From NCBI RefSeq assembly GCF_943372915.1, contig NZ_CALSAN010000002.1, positions 124,001 through 188,000 on the forward strand: a DNA stretch of 64,000 bases, read 5' to 3'. The notes beneath the pieces are model-generated. The model was not told where the DNA came from. It did no database searches and saw only the letters and a list, made by a program, of their open reading frames with translations. The stretch comes from Ferrovibrio terrae_A (GTDB lineage: Bacteria; Pseudomonadota; Alphaproteobacteria; Ferrovibrionales; Ferrovibrionaceae). The translations under genes were made by a program, and so were the position numbers. Below are positions 1 through 8,706 of the stretch, piece after piece. The first letter of the stretch is position 1. The number at the start of each line of letters is the position of its first letter.

Positions 1-778
1 CTACCTGGCCATCATCGCCGCATCGCACACGATCCAGGATGTGTCGCAGACACCGATGCCGCTGCTGCCCGGCGCCGAGCTGCTGACCAACACCGCGCGC
101 GCGCTGTTCGATGGTCCGCAGCTGGTGGGTGTCAGTGGCGCGACACCGGCCATCGTGCTGATGATGAACAGCCTGATCATGGCGATCGCGATCGCCGTGG
201 GCAAAATCATCATCTCGCTGCTGTCGGCGTTTGCGATTGTCTATTTCCGCTTCCCGCTGAAGAATTTCTTCTTCTGGATGATCTTCATCACCCTGATGCT
301 GCCGGTCGAGGTGCGTATCATCCCGACCTACAAGATCGTCGCCGATCTGGGGCTGCTGGATACCTATACCGGACTGGTGCTGCCACTGATCGCATCGGCC
401 ACCGCCACCTTCCTGTTCCGCCAGTTCTTCATGACGGTACCGGACGAGCTGGTGGAGGCTGCCCGCATTGATGGCGCCGGCCCCATGCGTTTCTTCTGGG
501 ACATCCTGGTGCCGCTGACCCGCACCAGCATCGCCGCCATGTTCGTGATCCAGTTCATCTATGGCTGGAACCAGTATCTGTGGCCCCTGCTGATCGCGTC
601 TGACTACAAATACCAGACCATCGTGCTGGCCATCGGCCGCCTGATCCGCGCGCCCGACGCCTTCTATGAATGGCCGGTGATCATGGGCATGGCCGTGTTG
701 GCCCTGCTGCCGCCGGTGGCCGTCGTTGTGCTGATGCAGCGCTGGTTCGTCAAAGGTCTTGTTGAAACGGAAAAGTGA
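1..778 (+). CDS. ugpE: sn-glycerol-3-phosphate ABC transporter permease UgpE (5' end outside window)
   Basis: Inner-membrane permease subunit of the Ugp importer, which brings in sn-glycerol-3-phosphate and glycerophosphodiesters. The frame is open to base 2, so the N-terminus is missing. The remaining roughly 258 residues carry several hydrophobic segments, the binding-protein-dependent transport EAA loop (ELVEAARIDGAGPMRFF) and stretches nearly identical to E. coli UgpE as I remember it (LSAFAIVYFRFPL, FITLMLPVEVRI, FATATFLFRQFF-type region). It ends EK-stop and the ATPase gene ugpC starts within 10 bases, so the two are one operon; ugpB and ugpA should lie upstream. The GTG at 41 is an internal codon, not the start. 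Confidence 0.95.
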   Translation, partial: YLAIIAASHTIQDVSQTPMPLLPGAELLTNTARALFDGPQLVGVSGATPAIVLMMNSLIMAIAIAVGKIIISLLSAFAIVYFRFPLKNFFFWMIFITLMLPVEVRIIPTYKIVADLGLLDTYTGLVLPLIASATATFLFRQFFMTVPDELVEAARIDGAGPMRFFWDILVPLTRTSIAAMFVIQFIYGWNQYLWPLLIASDYKYQTIVLAIGRLIRAPDAFYEWPVIMGMAVLALLPPVAVVVLMQRWFVKGLVETEK

Positions 779-786
779 GCGCCCTC

Positions 787-1866
787 ATGGCGAAGGTGAC
801 GCTGAAAAGCGTAAAAAAGAATTACGGCCCGGTGAAGGCCATCCATGGCGTCGACATGGAGATCAAGGATGGCGAGTTCATCGTCATCGTCGGCCCATCC
901 GGCTGCGGCAAGTCCACCCTGCTGCGCATGATCGCCGGCCTGGAAGCGATCAGCGAGGGCGAGATCGTGATCGGCGACCGTGTGGTCAATGACATCGAAC
1001 CGGCTGACCGCGATATCGCCATGGTGTTCCAGAATTATGCGCTCTATCCGCATATGAGCGTGTACCAGAATATGTCCTACGGCCTGCGCATCCGCGGCAT
1101 GGACAAGGCGGATATCGAGAAACGCGTGCAGCGCGCCGCCGAAATCCTGCAGCTGCAGCCCTATCTGCAGCGCAAGCCGCGCGAACTATCGGGCGGTCAG
1201 CGCCAGCGCGTGGCCATGGGCCGTGCCATCGTGCGCGAACCCAGCGTCTTCCTGTTTGACGAGCCGCTCAGCAACCTGGATGCCAAGCTGCGTGTGCAGA
1301 TGCGGCTGGAGATCAAGCGCCTGCATCAGCAGCTCGGCGTTACCTCGATCTACGTCACCCACGACCAGGTCGAGGCGATGACGCTGGCCGACCGCCTCGT
1401 GGTGATGAACCAGGGGCGCGCCGACCAGGTCGGTTCACCCTTCGATGTCTATGGCAAGCCCGCCACCACCTATGTCGGCGGCTTCATCGGCTCGCCGGCA
1501 ATGAATTTCCTGAAATGCCGCGTCGAGACCGGCAATGGCGGCCCCAAGGCCGTGCTGGCCGACGGCACCGCCCTGATGCTGCCCGCCGAATGGAACCCGC
1601 CGGCTGGCACCTATACACTGGGCATCCGGCCGGAAACCATGCGTATTGCCCGCCCCGGCGAGACGGTGCAGCTGGTCCTCAGCGTCGATGTGGCCGAAGA
1701 GCTGGGCGCCGACACCCTTCTGCATGGCAAGCTCGGCGGCGAAGACCTGGTCGCACGCGTGCCCAGCCATGCCGGCTTCCACGATAACTCCAAGCCGGGC
1801 CTGGTCGTCGACATCGCCCGCGCGCATTTGTTCGATCCCGAAAGCGGCATGCGGATCATACTGTAA
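787..1866 (+). CDS. ugpC: sn-glycerol-3-phosphate ABC transporter ATP-binding protein UgpC
   Basis: Cytoplasmic ATPase that powers the Ugp importer. About 359 residues, normal for the MalK/UgpC group. Walker A GPSGCGKST is at residues 36-44, the ABC signature LSGGQ at 134-138 and Walker B VFLFDEP at 154-160, followed by the D-loop SNLD and H-loop THDQVEAM. A C-terminal regulatory (TOBE/OB) domain follows residue 240. I chose the ATG at 787, which matches the usual MAxxxL start; a GTG at 775 overlapping the ugpE stop is the alternative and adds four residues. It is the last gene of the operon. Confidence 0.95.
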   Translation: MAKVTLKSVKKNYGPVKAIHGVDMEIKDGEFIVIVGPSGCGKSTLLRMIAGLEAISEGEIVIGDRVVNDIEPADRDIAMVFQNYALYPHMSVYQNMSYGLRIRGMDKADIEKRVQRAAEILQLQPYLQRKPRELSGGQRQRVAMGRAIVREPSVFLFDEPLSNLDAKLRVQMRLEIKRLHQQLGVTSIYVTHDQVEAMTLADRLVVMNQGRADQVGSPFDVYGKPATTYVGGFIGSPAMNFLKCRVETGNGGPKAVLADGTALMLPAEWNPPAGTYTLGIRPETMRIARPGETVQLVLSVDVAEELGADTLLHGKLGGEDLVARVPSHAGFHDNSKPGLVVDIARAHLFDPESGMRIIL

Positions 1867-1900
1867 AGCGGCCTGCCGACGCTGGCCTGGTAGATGTGAT

Positions 1901-2314
1901 CTAGTAGAGCTGAATCGTCCCGAGATAGGAGCCTGAAGCGTTCAGGTTCGGACGCGCTTCCTCTGCCGTGCGGCTGAGCGCCGCACAGCTGTAGGTCAGC
2001 CGTACCGGCGCCGACAGTGAACAAGAATACAGGTCGGTCTGGTTATAAAACGGCTGCGGATCGGCACAGTGCTTCTGCACCAGGGCGCGGATCTGCTCCG
2101 GCTTGTGGCTCAGCCGGTTGTAGCAGAGCGAGAAATACGGCCGGCCAGTCTGCGCATCATTGACTGTCGGCAGCAGGCCCAGCTCGAATTTGGAGGCATC
2201 GCCCGGCTGTGCACGCCCCAGCATGTAAGGCTCGCTGCCCACAACGCCGCAGCCGCCGAGCAGAAGCAGCAGGCCGGCAAGGGCGGGCCACGAGAATGTC
2301 AGCGTCTTGTCCAT
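1901..2314 (-). CDS. small predicted lipoprotein
   Basis: Unrecognised 137-residue protein. The N-terminus is a clear lipoprotein signal: a short polar start, a leucine-rich stretch and the lipobox LLGGC ending at Cys22, so the mature protein should be lipidated and held at the outer or inner membrane. The rest contains four further cysteines (in LCYN, KHCAD, YSCS, YSCA) that could form disulfides in the periplasm. It is convergent with ugpC and divergent from the SDR gene. No function is proposed. Confidence 0.75.
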   Translation of the reverse strand: MDKTLTFSWPALAGLLLLLGGCGVVGSEPYMLGRAQPGDASKFELGLLPTVNDAQTGRPYFSLCYNRLSHKPEQIRALVQKHCADPQPFYNQTDLYSCSLSAPVRLTYSCAALSRTAEEARPNLNASGSYLGTIQLY

Positions 2315-2357
2315 GGCGGTACTTTGCCGCGCCCTCTTCGTAACGGCAAGCCCGACC

Positions 2358-2387
2358 CTGACAAAACCGCCCTATTTCGGGCATAAT
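2358..2387 (+). promoter_or_regulatory. candidate sigma-70 promoter of the SDR/aminotransferase pair
   Basis: CTGACA (2358-2363) and CATAAT (2382-2387) are separated by 18 bases, each one mismatch from consensus. It sits about 45 bases before the SDR start, which has a GGAG at 2425-2428. Confidence 0.5.
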
Positions 2388-2433
2388 TGCCTGCGGGAAT
2401 GGCCGGACAGGCCAAAGCAATGTTGGAGATGTG

Positions 2434-3408
2434 ATGTCGTGGCGCGGCAAGTCGGTGATCGTCACCGGCGGTATGGGTTTCATCGGGTCCAACCTGGTCC
2501 GTCGCCTGGTCGACTCCGGCGCCGCTGTCACGGTGATCGACCGCATGCTGGCGCAGTATGGCGCCAACCCGTTCAACCTCTCGGGCCTGCAGCTGCCTGA
2601 GCTGATCGAGGCCGATATCGGTGCCGAGGCGGCGATCTTCGAGGCAATTGGCAAGGCCCAGGTGATCTTCAACTTCGCCGGCCAGACCTCGCATATGGAT
2701 TCGATGAAGCAGCCGCTGGAAGACCTGCGGCTGAACCAGGAAGCCAACCTGCGTTTCCTTGAACTGGTGCGGCGGGTCAACCCGCAGGTGCGCCTGATCT
2801 TCAGTTCGACCCGGCAGTTCTACGGCCCGCCGAAATACCTGCCGGTCGACGAGAAGCATCCGATCGCACCGCCCGATATCAACGGCATCCATAAATACGC
2901 CGCCGAGTCCTATCATATGCTGTATGCCCGGGTGCATGGCATGCGCACCACCGCACTGCGCCTGACCAATGTGTTCGGCCCGCGCATGCGCATCCGCGAT
3001 GCCAAGCAGACCTTCCTCGGCATCTGGATCCGCCATGTCATCGAGAACAGCCGCTTCGAGGTCTGGGGCGGGGAACAGAAGCGCGATTTCACCTATGTCG
3101 AGGACATGGTGGATGCGGCGCTGATCGCCGCCGAGACCGAGAGCACCATCGGCGAAATCTACAATATCGGCGGCTGCCCGCCGATGTCGCTGCTGGAACT
3201 GGCGGAACTGCTGATCAGGATCGGTGGCAGCGGCGGCTTCGACCGCAAGGAATTCCCCGCCGAGCGCAAGAAGATCGATATCGGCGACTATGTGGCCGAC
3301 GACACCGCCTTCCGCGCCGCCACCGGCTGGCAGCCGCGTACTGCGCTGGCCGACGGCCTGCAAAAGACCCTCGACTTCTATCGCGCCAACGCATCGCATT
3401 ACCTGTGA
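2434..3408 (+). CDS. NAD-dependent epimerase/dehydratase (extended SDR), nucleotide-sugar type
   Basis: Extended short-chain dehydrogenase acting on a nucleotide-sugar, about 324 residues. The Rossmann NAD motif TGGMGFIG is at residues 11-18. The active-site strand reads IFSSTRQFYG (Ser124/Ser125/Thr126). Where the family usually has YxxxK, this protein has N150-G-I-H-K154: the Lys is kept but the Tyr position is Asn. I recall a subfamily of NDP-sugar enzymes with an NGIxK motif. The ATG at 2434 has GGAG five bases upstream; a GTG at 2431 is possible. The aminotransferase starts 10 bases downstream, so the two probably act in sequence, the SDR making a keto-sugar that is then aminated. Substrate not known. 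Confidence 0.85.
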   Translation: MSWRGKSVIVTGGMGFIGSNLVRRLVDSGAAVTVIDRMLAQYGANPFNLSGLQLPELIEADIGAEAAIFEAIGKAQVIFNFAGQTSHMDSMKQPLEDLRLNQEANLRFLELVRRVNPQVRLIFSSTRQFYGPPKYLPVDEKHPIAPPDINGIHKYAAESYHMLYARVHGMRTTALRLTNVFGPRMRIRDAKQTFLGIWIRHVIENSRFEVWGGEQKRDFTYVEDMVDAALIAAETESTIGEIYNIGGCPPMSLLELAELLIRIGGSGGFDRKEFPAERKKIDIGDYVADDTAFRAATGWQPRTALADGLQKTLDFYRANASHYL

Positions 3409-3418
3409 GACACAGACG

Positions 3419-4543
3419 ATGATTCCGCAGACCAATCCCAAAGCCGCCTACCTCGCCCAGCGCGAGGCCATCGATGCCGCGATCCGCCGCGTGCTGGAGA
3501 CCGGCTGGTACATCCAGGGCGAGGAAGTGGCGGCCTTCGAGCGTGATTTTGCCGCCTATACCGGCAGCGTGCACGCCGTGGCCTGCGCCAGCGGCACCGA
3601 TGCGCTGATCCTGGCCCTGCGCGGCCTTGGCATCGGGCCCGGCGACGCGGTCATCACCGTCTCGCATACCGCCGTGGCCACCGTGGCGGCCATCGAACTG
3701 GCCGGTGCAACCCCGGTGCTGGTGGATACCGACGAACACTGGACCATGGCACCGGCTGCCCTGGAGGCCGTGCTGAAGGCCTGGCCGTCCGGCGTGCCCA
3801 AGGCCAAGGCGGTGATCCCGGTGCATCTCTATGGCCAGCCGGCGGCGATGGACGAGATCTCGGCGATTGCCGAGCGCCACGGCCTGATCCTGCTGGAAGA
3901 CAACGCCCAGGCCCATGGCGCGACGCTGCAGGGCCGCATGGTCGGCCGCTGGGGCAAGGCGGCGGCCTACAGCCTGTATCCGACCAAGAATCTGGGTGCC
4001 ATCGGTGATGGTGGCATCATCACCACCGACGATGCCGGTGTGGCCGAAACCCTGCGGGCGTTGCGCGAATACGGCTGGCGCGAGCGCTATATCAGCGCCC
4101 TTGCCGGCATGAACAGCCGCCTGGACCCGCTGCAGGCCGCCATCCTGCGCGTGAAGCTCACGGCGCTGCCCGCAGATACCGAGCGCCGGCGCGCCATTGC
4201 CGCGCGCTACACCGCAGGGCTGGCCGGATTGCCGGGCCTCGGCCTGCCGAAGATCCGCGCCAATGCTGCGCCGGTCTATCATCTCTATGTCGTCGATGCC
4301 GGTGCGCGCCGTGACGAGCTGCAGGCCAGGCTGAAGACGGCCGGCGTCGGCACGCTGATCCATTATCCAGTGCCGGTGCATCTGCAGCCGGCCTATCTAG
4401 GCAAGATCGCGCTGGGCCCCGGCGGCCTGCCCAACACGGAGCGGGCGGCGAAAAGCGTGCTCAGCCTGCCGTTGTTCCCGCAACTGCCCGATGCCGATGT
4501 GGATACCGTGATCGGCGCCGTGAAGGCGGCCTGGGCGGCGTGA
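3419..4543 (+). CDS. DegT/DnrJ/EryC1/StrS family sugar aminotransferase
   Basis: PLP-dependent aminotransferase that transfers an amino group, usually from glutamate, to a keto nucleotide-sugar. 374 residues, normal length. The expected PLP lysine is K190 in SLYPTKNLGAIGDGG; LLEDNAQAHG (residues 158-167) supplies the Asp and Gln that contact the cofactor ring. Other family blocks are GTDALILALRGLGI and VIPVHLYGQP. The frame is open back into the SDR gene, but the ATG at 3419, ten bases after the SDR stop, gives the standard N-terminus (NPKAAY...AIRRVLETGWYIQGEEV). Confidence 0.92.
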   Translation: MIPQTNPKAAYLAQREAIDAAIRRVLETGWYIQGEEVAAFERDFAAYTGSVHAVACASGTDALILALRGLGIGPGDAVITVSHTAVATVAAIELAGATPVLVDTDEHWTMAPAALEAVLKAWPSGVPKAKAVIPVHLYGQPAAMDEISAIAERHGLILLEDNAQAHGATLQGRMVGRWGKAAAYSLYPTKNLGAIGDGGIITTDDAGVAETLRALREYGWRERYISALAGMNSRLDPLQAAILRVKLTALPADTERRRAIAARYTAGLAGLPGLGLPKIRANAAPVYHLYVVDAGARRDELQARLKTAGVGTLIHYPVPVHLQPAYLGKIALGPGGLPNTERAAKSVLSLPLFPQLPDADVDTVIGAVKAAWAA

Positions 4544-4879
4544 TTACGCCGTTCGCGTGATCAGGAAGACGCCGACGCAGACCAGGGCGATACCGGCCAG
4601 CTTGGACGGGGTGAGCGCCTCGCCGTAGAGCCAGAAGCCGAGCAGCGCGACCAGCACATAGGACAGTGATACGCTGGGGAAGGCGATCGAGACCGGGATC
4701 TTGCGCAGGGCGTACATGTAGCAGAGCGCGGCAGCGAAATAGAGGCCGAGACCGATGATCGACTGCGGCGCCAGGAATTGCTGCAGCAGGGTTTCGCCGC
4801 TGGCGCCGGATTTCAGCAGGATCTGCCCGGCGACACCGAGCAGCACGCCGACACCCAGCGCGACATAGAACCAGGTCAT
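4544..4879 (-). CDS. SMR/EamA-type small membrane transporter, ArnE/ArnF-like flippase subunit
   Basis: 111-residue protein with four predicted membrane helices (about 3-22, 40-58, 67-85, 93-110), the size and pattern of small multidrug resistance/EamA proteins. Its place directly after a GT2 glycosyltransferase (ATGA overlap of start and stop) recalls ArnE/ArnF, which flip undecaprenyl-phosphate-linked aminoarabinose. I infer a role in flipping a lipid-linked sugar across the inner membrane. A drug-efflux SMR role is less likely in this setting. It is last in a leftward three-gene operon. Confidence 0.8.
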   Translation of the reverse strand: MTWFYVALGVGVLLGVAGQILLKSGASGETLLQQFLAPQSIIGLGLYFAAALCYMYALRKIPVSIAFPSVSLSYVLVALLGFWLYGEALTPSKLAGIALVCVGVFLITRTA

Positions 4880-5886
4880 GACTGCGGCTCCACCGGCATG
4901 GCGCGCGCATTGCGCTCGACATCGCGCACGACAAACTGCGGCTTGCGATTGACGGTGAGGAACAGCCGGCCGAGATATTCGCCGACCAGGCCCAGCATGA
5001 TGAGCTGCACGCCGGCGAGCAGCAGGATCGCCGCCATCACCGAGGCATAACCCTGTGGCGTGCGGCCACTGATCGCCTCGACCAGGATCACCAGGAAGGC
5101 CAGCAGGCCCAGTGCGGCCATGACAAAGCCGACCAGCGTGCCGATGCGCAGCGGCATCACCGAGAAATTCAGGAACATCGACATGAACAGCCGCACCAGG
5201 CGGCGGATCGTGTAGTTGCTGCGCCCCTCGGCGCGCGCCAGATGCTGCACCTGCAGCCGGCCGATATTCTGCGTCACCTGCATGATCAGGCCATCCACAT
5301 AGGGGAACGGCCCGGTATGGATCAGGATGGTGCGGGCGACGAAAGCGCTCATGCAGCGGAAGCTGGAAAGATACAGGCCCTTGGGCTTGTCGAGCAGGTG
5401 ATCGGCGCACCAGTTGGTGAAACGGCTGCCGAGATTGCGCCAGGCCGCATGCTGCTTGTCGGCATAGTAGGTATAGACGACGTCGAAGGCGTTTTCCTTG
5501 GCATAGCGCCACAGCCGCACCACTTCCTCTGGCGGGTTCTGCAGGTCGTCGTCCATGTTGATGATGTAGTCGCCACGAGCATGACTGAGGCCTGCCATCA
5601 CCGCGTTATGTTCGCCGAAATTGCGGGCCAGATTGACGACGGTGAGCGCCACGGCATTCTTGCGGCACAGCTCGCGGCAGACCTCCAGCGAATTGTCAGG
5701 GCTGCAGTCGTTGACCAGCACGATCTCCAGCCCGCCGGGGACCTCCAGCTGGGCCAGCGCCTCGACCAGGGTAGGCACGCTGGTGGCGCCGTTATAGACC
5801 GGCACGACAATCGAAAGGGCAAAGAGCGGCTTGGGCGCCAACGTGGTGTCGGTCATGGTCTCGCCGGGCATGGTCTGCGGCCTCAT
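4876..5886 (-). CDS. GT2 glycosyltransferase, ArnC/polyprenyl-phosphate type
   Basis: Transfers a sugar from a nucleotide donor, probably to undecaprenyl phosphate. 336 residues. The N-terminal GT-A domain begins LSIVVPVYNG (residues 24-33), with the acidic metal/donor motif NMDDDLQNPP at 110-119 and a QxxRW-like region RLVRLFMSM. Two C-terminal membrane helices follow (about 240-265 and 275-300), as in ArnC, DPM and GtrB. The start at 5886 overlaps the methyltransferase stop (ATGA); an internal Met at residue 11 is an alternative. Pairing with the SMR-like gene suggests lipid-linked sugar synthesis followed by flipping. Confidence 0.9.
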   Translation of the reverse strand: MRPQTMPGETMTDTTLAPKPLFALSIVVPVYNGATSVPTLVEALAQLEVPGGLEIVLVNDCSPDNSLEVCRELCRKNAVALTVVNLARNFGEHNAVMAGLSHARGDYIINMDDDLQNPPEEVVRLWRYAKENAFDVVYTYYADKQHAAWRNLGSRFTNWCADHLLDKPKGLYLSSFRCMSAFVARTILIHTGPFPYVDGLIMQVTQNIGRLQVQHLARAEGRSNYTIRRLVRLFMSMFLNFSVMPLRIGTLVGFVMAALGLLAFLVILVEAISGRTPQGYASVMAAILLLAGVQLIMLGLVGEYLGRLFLTVNRKPQFVVRDVERNARAMPVEPQS

Positions 5887-6620
5887 GGTTTTCTTGCCTC
5901 GATCCAGACCGAGCCACCGAATGGCAGCCGCAATCCGGCGCGGTCGAGTTGCCGTTCCAGCGCCGTCACGGCGAAGAACAGCCGGTCCTGCCAGGCTGGA
6001 AACGGCCGCACATCGCTGCCTTCATCGCTGGCGGTGCGGGCCATCAGCCGGTGCAGCAGCATTAGCGGAAACAGCAGGCTGTTCCAATAGCTGCCCGTCA
6101 CCGCCGTAAACCCGGCCGCCGCCACCCGCGCCCGTGCCTGCCCGGCGGTGTAGCGGCGGGCATTATGGACATGGGCATCATGGGCCGACGCCATCCACTG
6201 GTAGGCCGGCAGGTTGAGCAGCAGCCGGCCACCCGGCTGCAGGCAGCGGTGGAACTCGGCCAGGGCGGCCGCCTCGTCCACGCCGGCATGGCACAGCACA
6301 TCGGCACTCACCACCACATCGAAGGCGCCATCGGCATAGGGCATGGCATTGACCGAGCCGACCTGGATGGCAAGGCCGGTCTTCTCCCGGGCCACGGCAG
6401 CCGCCTCGGCATCGAATTCCAGGCCATGCAGGGCGAGGCTGGTGCGCATGGAAGACAAACAGACCAGCAGGCCGCCGGTGCCGCAGCCGGCGTCCAGCAG
6501 CCTGGCGCCGGCCGGCAGCCCGAGCCGCTGCAGCCGAGCCTCCATGCGGGCATGCAGGGCGCGATACCACCACATGGTCGCCTCCAACATCGCCATCCGG
6601 TGGTATTCAACCCGTTCCAT
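5883..6620 (-). CDS. class I SAM-dependent methyltransferase
   Basis: 245 residues with SAM motif I LLDAGCGTGG at 41-50, an acidic residue after the second strand (HGLEFDAEA), and the motif-IV region FDVVVSADVLCHAGV, the normal order of a methyltransferase-11/25 fold. First gene of the leftward operon with the GT2 and SMR genes. Substrate not evident; a sugar or lipid-sugar intermediate is plausible from the neighbours. Reverse complement reading gives several long false frames here. Confidence 0.88.
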   Translation of the reverse strand: MERVEYHRMAMLEATMWWYRALHARMEARLQRLGLPAGARLLDAGCGTGGLLVCLSSMRTSLALHGLEFDAEAAAVAREKTGLAIQVGSVNAMPYADGAFDVVVSADVLCHAGVDEAAALAEFHRCLQPGGRLLLNLPAYQWMASAHDAHVHNARRYTAGQARARVAAAGFTAVTGSYWNSLLFPLMLLHRLMARTASDEGSDVRPFPAWQDRLFFAVTALERQLDRAGLRLPFGGSVWIEARKP

Positions 6621-6714
6621 GCGCGCTTACCGGTTTTCCATTTGATTTCTATGTAAGTGAATGATTTACCAAGGCGACCCTAGGTTAGGCCAGTCCAGAT
6701 TGCCAACAACCGAG

Positions 6715-8304
6715 ATGAACAAGACCCTCAGCCCTCAAGATGCCGCGCTGCGCCGCGGATGGGACTGGCCGCGCCTGCTGCACGGCCTGGTGCTGGCGGT
6801 CTGTACCCTCTGGCTGGTGGGCTATTTCTTCCCCCCGATCAATCACGATACCGCGGTCCTGCTTTACATTTCCAAGGCCTGGCTGGCGGGCAGCCGGCTG
6901 TATGTCGATGCCATCGATATCAACACCCCGCTGGTCTTCGTTGTCCACCTGCTGCCCGAGGCGATCGCCAAGCTGACCGGCATCCAGGGCACCACCATTC
7001 TGGTCGCCCTGCTCGGTCTGGGTATTGCCGGCTCGTTCATCACCTGTCGCAAGGTGCTGGCCGCCAGCCTGGACCCGGCCCATGCCACCGCCGACGCCCT
7101 GCTGCCGCTGCTGCTGCTGTTCCTTCTGATCGTCTATCCCAACAACATGTTTGCCCAGCGCGAGCACATGATGCTGGTGCTGGCGATGCCCTATCTTCTG
7201 GTGGCCAGCGGGCGAGCCGATGGCGAGCAACTGTCGACACGGCTGAAGATCGCCACTGGCATCATGGCCGGCATCGGCTTTGCGATGAAGCCGTATTTCC
7301 TCGGTATCCCGCTGTTCGTCGAATTGTATGTCGCGAGCCAGCTGACCCTGCGCCGCAGCCTGGCCGACCCCTCGCCCTGGGCGGTTTTTGCCATCTGCGT
7401 CGCCCATGGGCTGTTTGCCATCATTGTCACGCCGGAATACTTCACCATCGCCCTGCCGCTGGCCCGCGCCTTCTACAGCGAAGTCAGCCAGTGGAGCATG
7501 GTTGACCTGGCGATCAGCGCCAATCTCGGCCCGCCCACCTTCATCCTGCCGCTGCTCGGCATCACCGCCTTTGTGGCGGTGCGCTCGCATATGGCCCGGA
7601 TCATCTTCCTGGCCGGTGTCGGCGGTCTGGTCTCAGCCTATGCCCAGGGCAAGGGCTGGCCCTACCATGCCCTGCCGGCCCAGGCCTTCACCCTGCTGCT
7701 GGTAGGCGTGATCATCGCTCATGTCATGGACCACGTGGTCTGGCCCAAGCGCCGCGACACCCGCCCGGCCAAGCTGTTTGCCGCAGCCCTGATGCTGCTG
7801 GTGTTCTATCAGGAAGGCCTGCACAGCCGGCCGTTCTTCAAGCAGCTGGAATACAAGGGATCAGACCTGCAGCGACTGATGCATGTGGTGAAACAGGAGG
7901 CGCGCAACGACAGGATGCTGGTGCTATCGCCCGGCATCTATCCGATGTTCCCGCTGCTGAACTATCTCAACATGAAGATGACGATGCGGTTCGAGAGCAT
8001 GTGGCTGCTGCAGGGCGCCTATTCCGGCTGCCAGGAATTCGCGCCGCTCTATAATTCGCCGGACACGATGAGCCGGGCCGAGGAATTCGTCTTCCGCAGC
8101 GTGGCCGAGGATTTCTACAAGAAGAAACCGTCGCTGCTGATCGTCGACAATGTGCCCGGCATTCCACGCTGCCAGGGCGAGGCCTTCAATTATCTGGATT
8201 ATTTCTCGCGCAATCCGCTGTTTGCCAAGCGCTTCGAGGACTACGACCGCGCGCTCGATCTGGATCGCTACACGATTTACCGCCGGCGCGACGGCCTCAA
8301 GTGA
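6715..8304 (+). CDS. polytopic membrane protein, GT-C (ArnT/PMT-like) glycosyltransferase candidate
   Basis: 529 residues with about ten hydrophobic segments followed by a soluble C-terminal part (roughly residues 370-529). The first periplasmic loop contains NHDTAVLLYISKAWLAG and an acidic pair in YVDAIDIN, the kind of loop that carries the catalytic Asp in ArnT, PMT and GT39/83 enzymes. I infer transfer of a sugar from a polyprenyl-phosphate donor in the periplasm, fitting the lipid-linked sugar genes next door. An ATG at 6661 would add 18 residues that do not look coding; I prefer 6715. Divergent from the methyltransferase across a 94-base gap. Confidence 0.75.
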   Translation: MNKTLSPQDAALRRGWDWPRLLHGLVLAVCTLWLVGYFFPPINHDTAVLLYISKAWLAGSRLYVDAIDINTPLVFVVHLLPEAIAKLTGIQGTTILVALLGLGIAGSFITCRKVLAASLDPAHATADALLPLLLLFLLIVYPNNMFAQREHMMLVLAMPYLLVASGRADGEQLSTRLKIATGIMAGIGFAMKPYFLGIPLFVELYVASQLTLRRSLADPSPWAVFAICVAHGLFAIIVTPEYFTIALPLARAFYSEVSQWSMVDLAISANLGPPTFILPLLGITAFVAVRSHMARIIFLAGVGGLVSAYAQGKGWPYHALPAQAFTLLLVGVIIAHVMDHVVWPKRRDTRPAKLFAAALMLLVFYQEGLHSRPFFKQLEYKGSDLQRLMHVVKQEARNDRMLVLSPGIYPMFPLLNYLNMKMTMRFESMWLLQGAYSGCQEFAPLYNSPDTMSRAEEFVFRSVAEDFYKKKPSLLIVDNVPGIPRCQGEAFNYLDYFSRNPLFAKRFEDYDRALDLDRYTIYRRRDGLK

Positions 8305-8334
8305 GGCATCGCGCCCTCTAATGGCAAATCCCGC

Positions 8335-8706
8335 TTAAACGTGGAAGCTTTCGCCGCAGCCGCAGCGGCCCTTTTCATTGGGATTGCGGAACACGAAGCC
8401 GGACTGCAGCTTGTCTTCCTCCCAGTCGATCTCGGTGCCGAAGATGTACATCTGCGCCTTGGCTTCGATCAGGACGGTGACGCCCTTGTCCTCCACCACC
8501 TCGTCGAACTTTTCCTTCTCGGTGGCATACTGGATGTCGTAGGAGAAGCCCGAACAGCCCTTGGTCTTGATGGCGATGCGCAGGCCAAGCACCGGCTTGT
8601 CTGACTGCGCGATCAGCGTGCGCACGCGTTCCGCCGCGGCATCGGTCAGCGTGACCGGCTTGAAGGCCGGCCGGGCCGTTGCTGTCGTGGTTTCGGTCGT
8701 CGACAT
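8335..8706 (-). CDS. sufA: A-type iron-sulfur carrier SufA
   Basis: Carries assembled Fe-S clusters to target apoproteins in the cytoplasm. 123 residues. The three conserved cysteines of the HesB/IscA family are present: C51 in TKGCSGFSY, and C115 and C117 in GRCGCGESF. Last gene of the suf operon. Its ATG overlaps the sufT stop as TGATG, so 8706 is the start; a GTG one codon upstream is possible. Confidence 0.95.
   Translation of the reverse strand: MSTTETTTATARPAFKPVTLTDAAAERVRTLIAQSDKPVLGLRIAIKTKGCSGFSYDIQYATEKEKFDEVVEDKGVTVLIEAKAQMYIFGTEIDWEEDKLQSGFVFRNPNEKGRCGCGESFHV

Noticed and set aside
1861..1905. Terminator after ugpC
   Set aside because: No stem followed by a T-run is visible.
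3224..3418. Upstream extension of the aminotransferase frame
   Set aside because: Lies inside the SDR gene; the family N-terminus begins at 3419.
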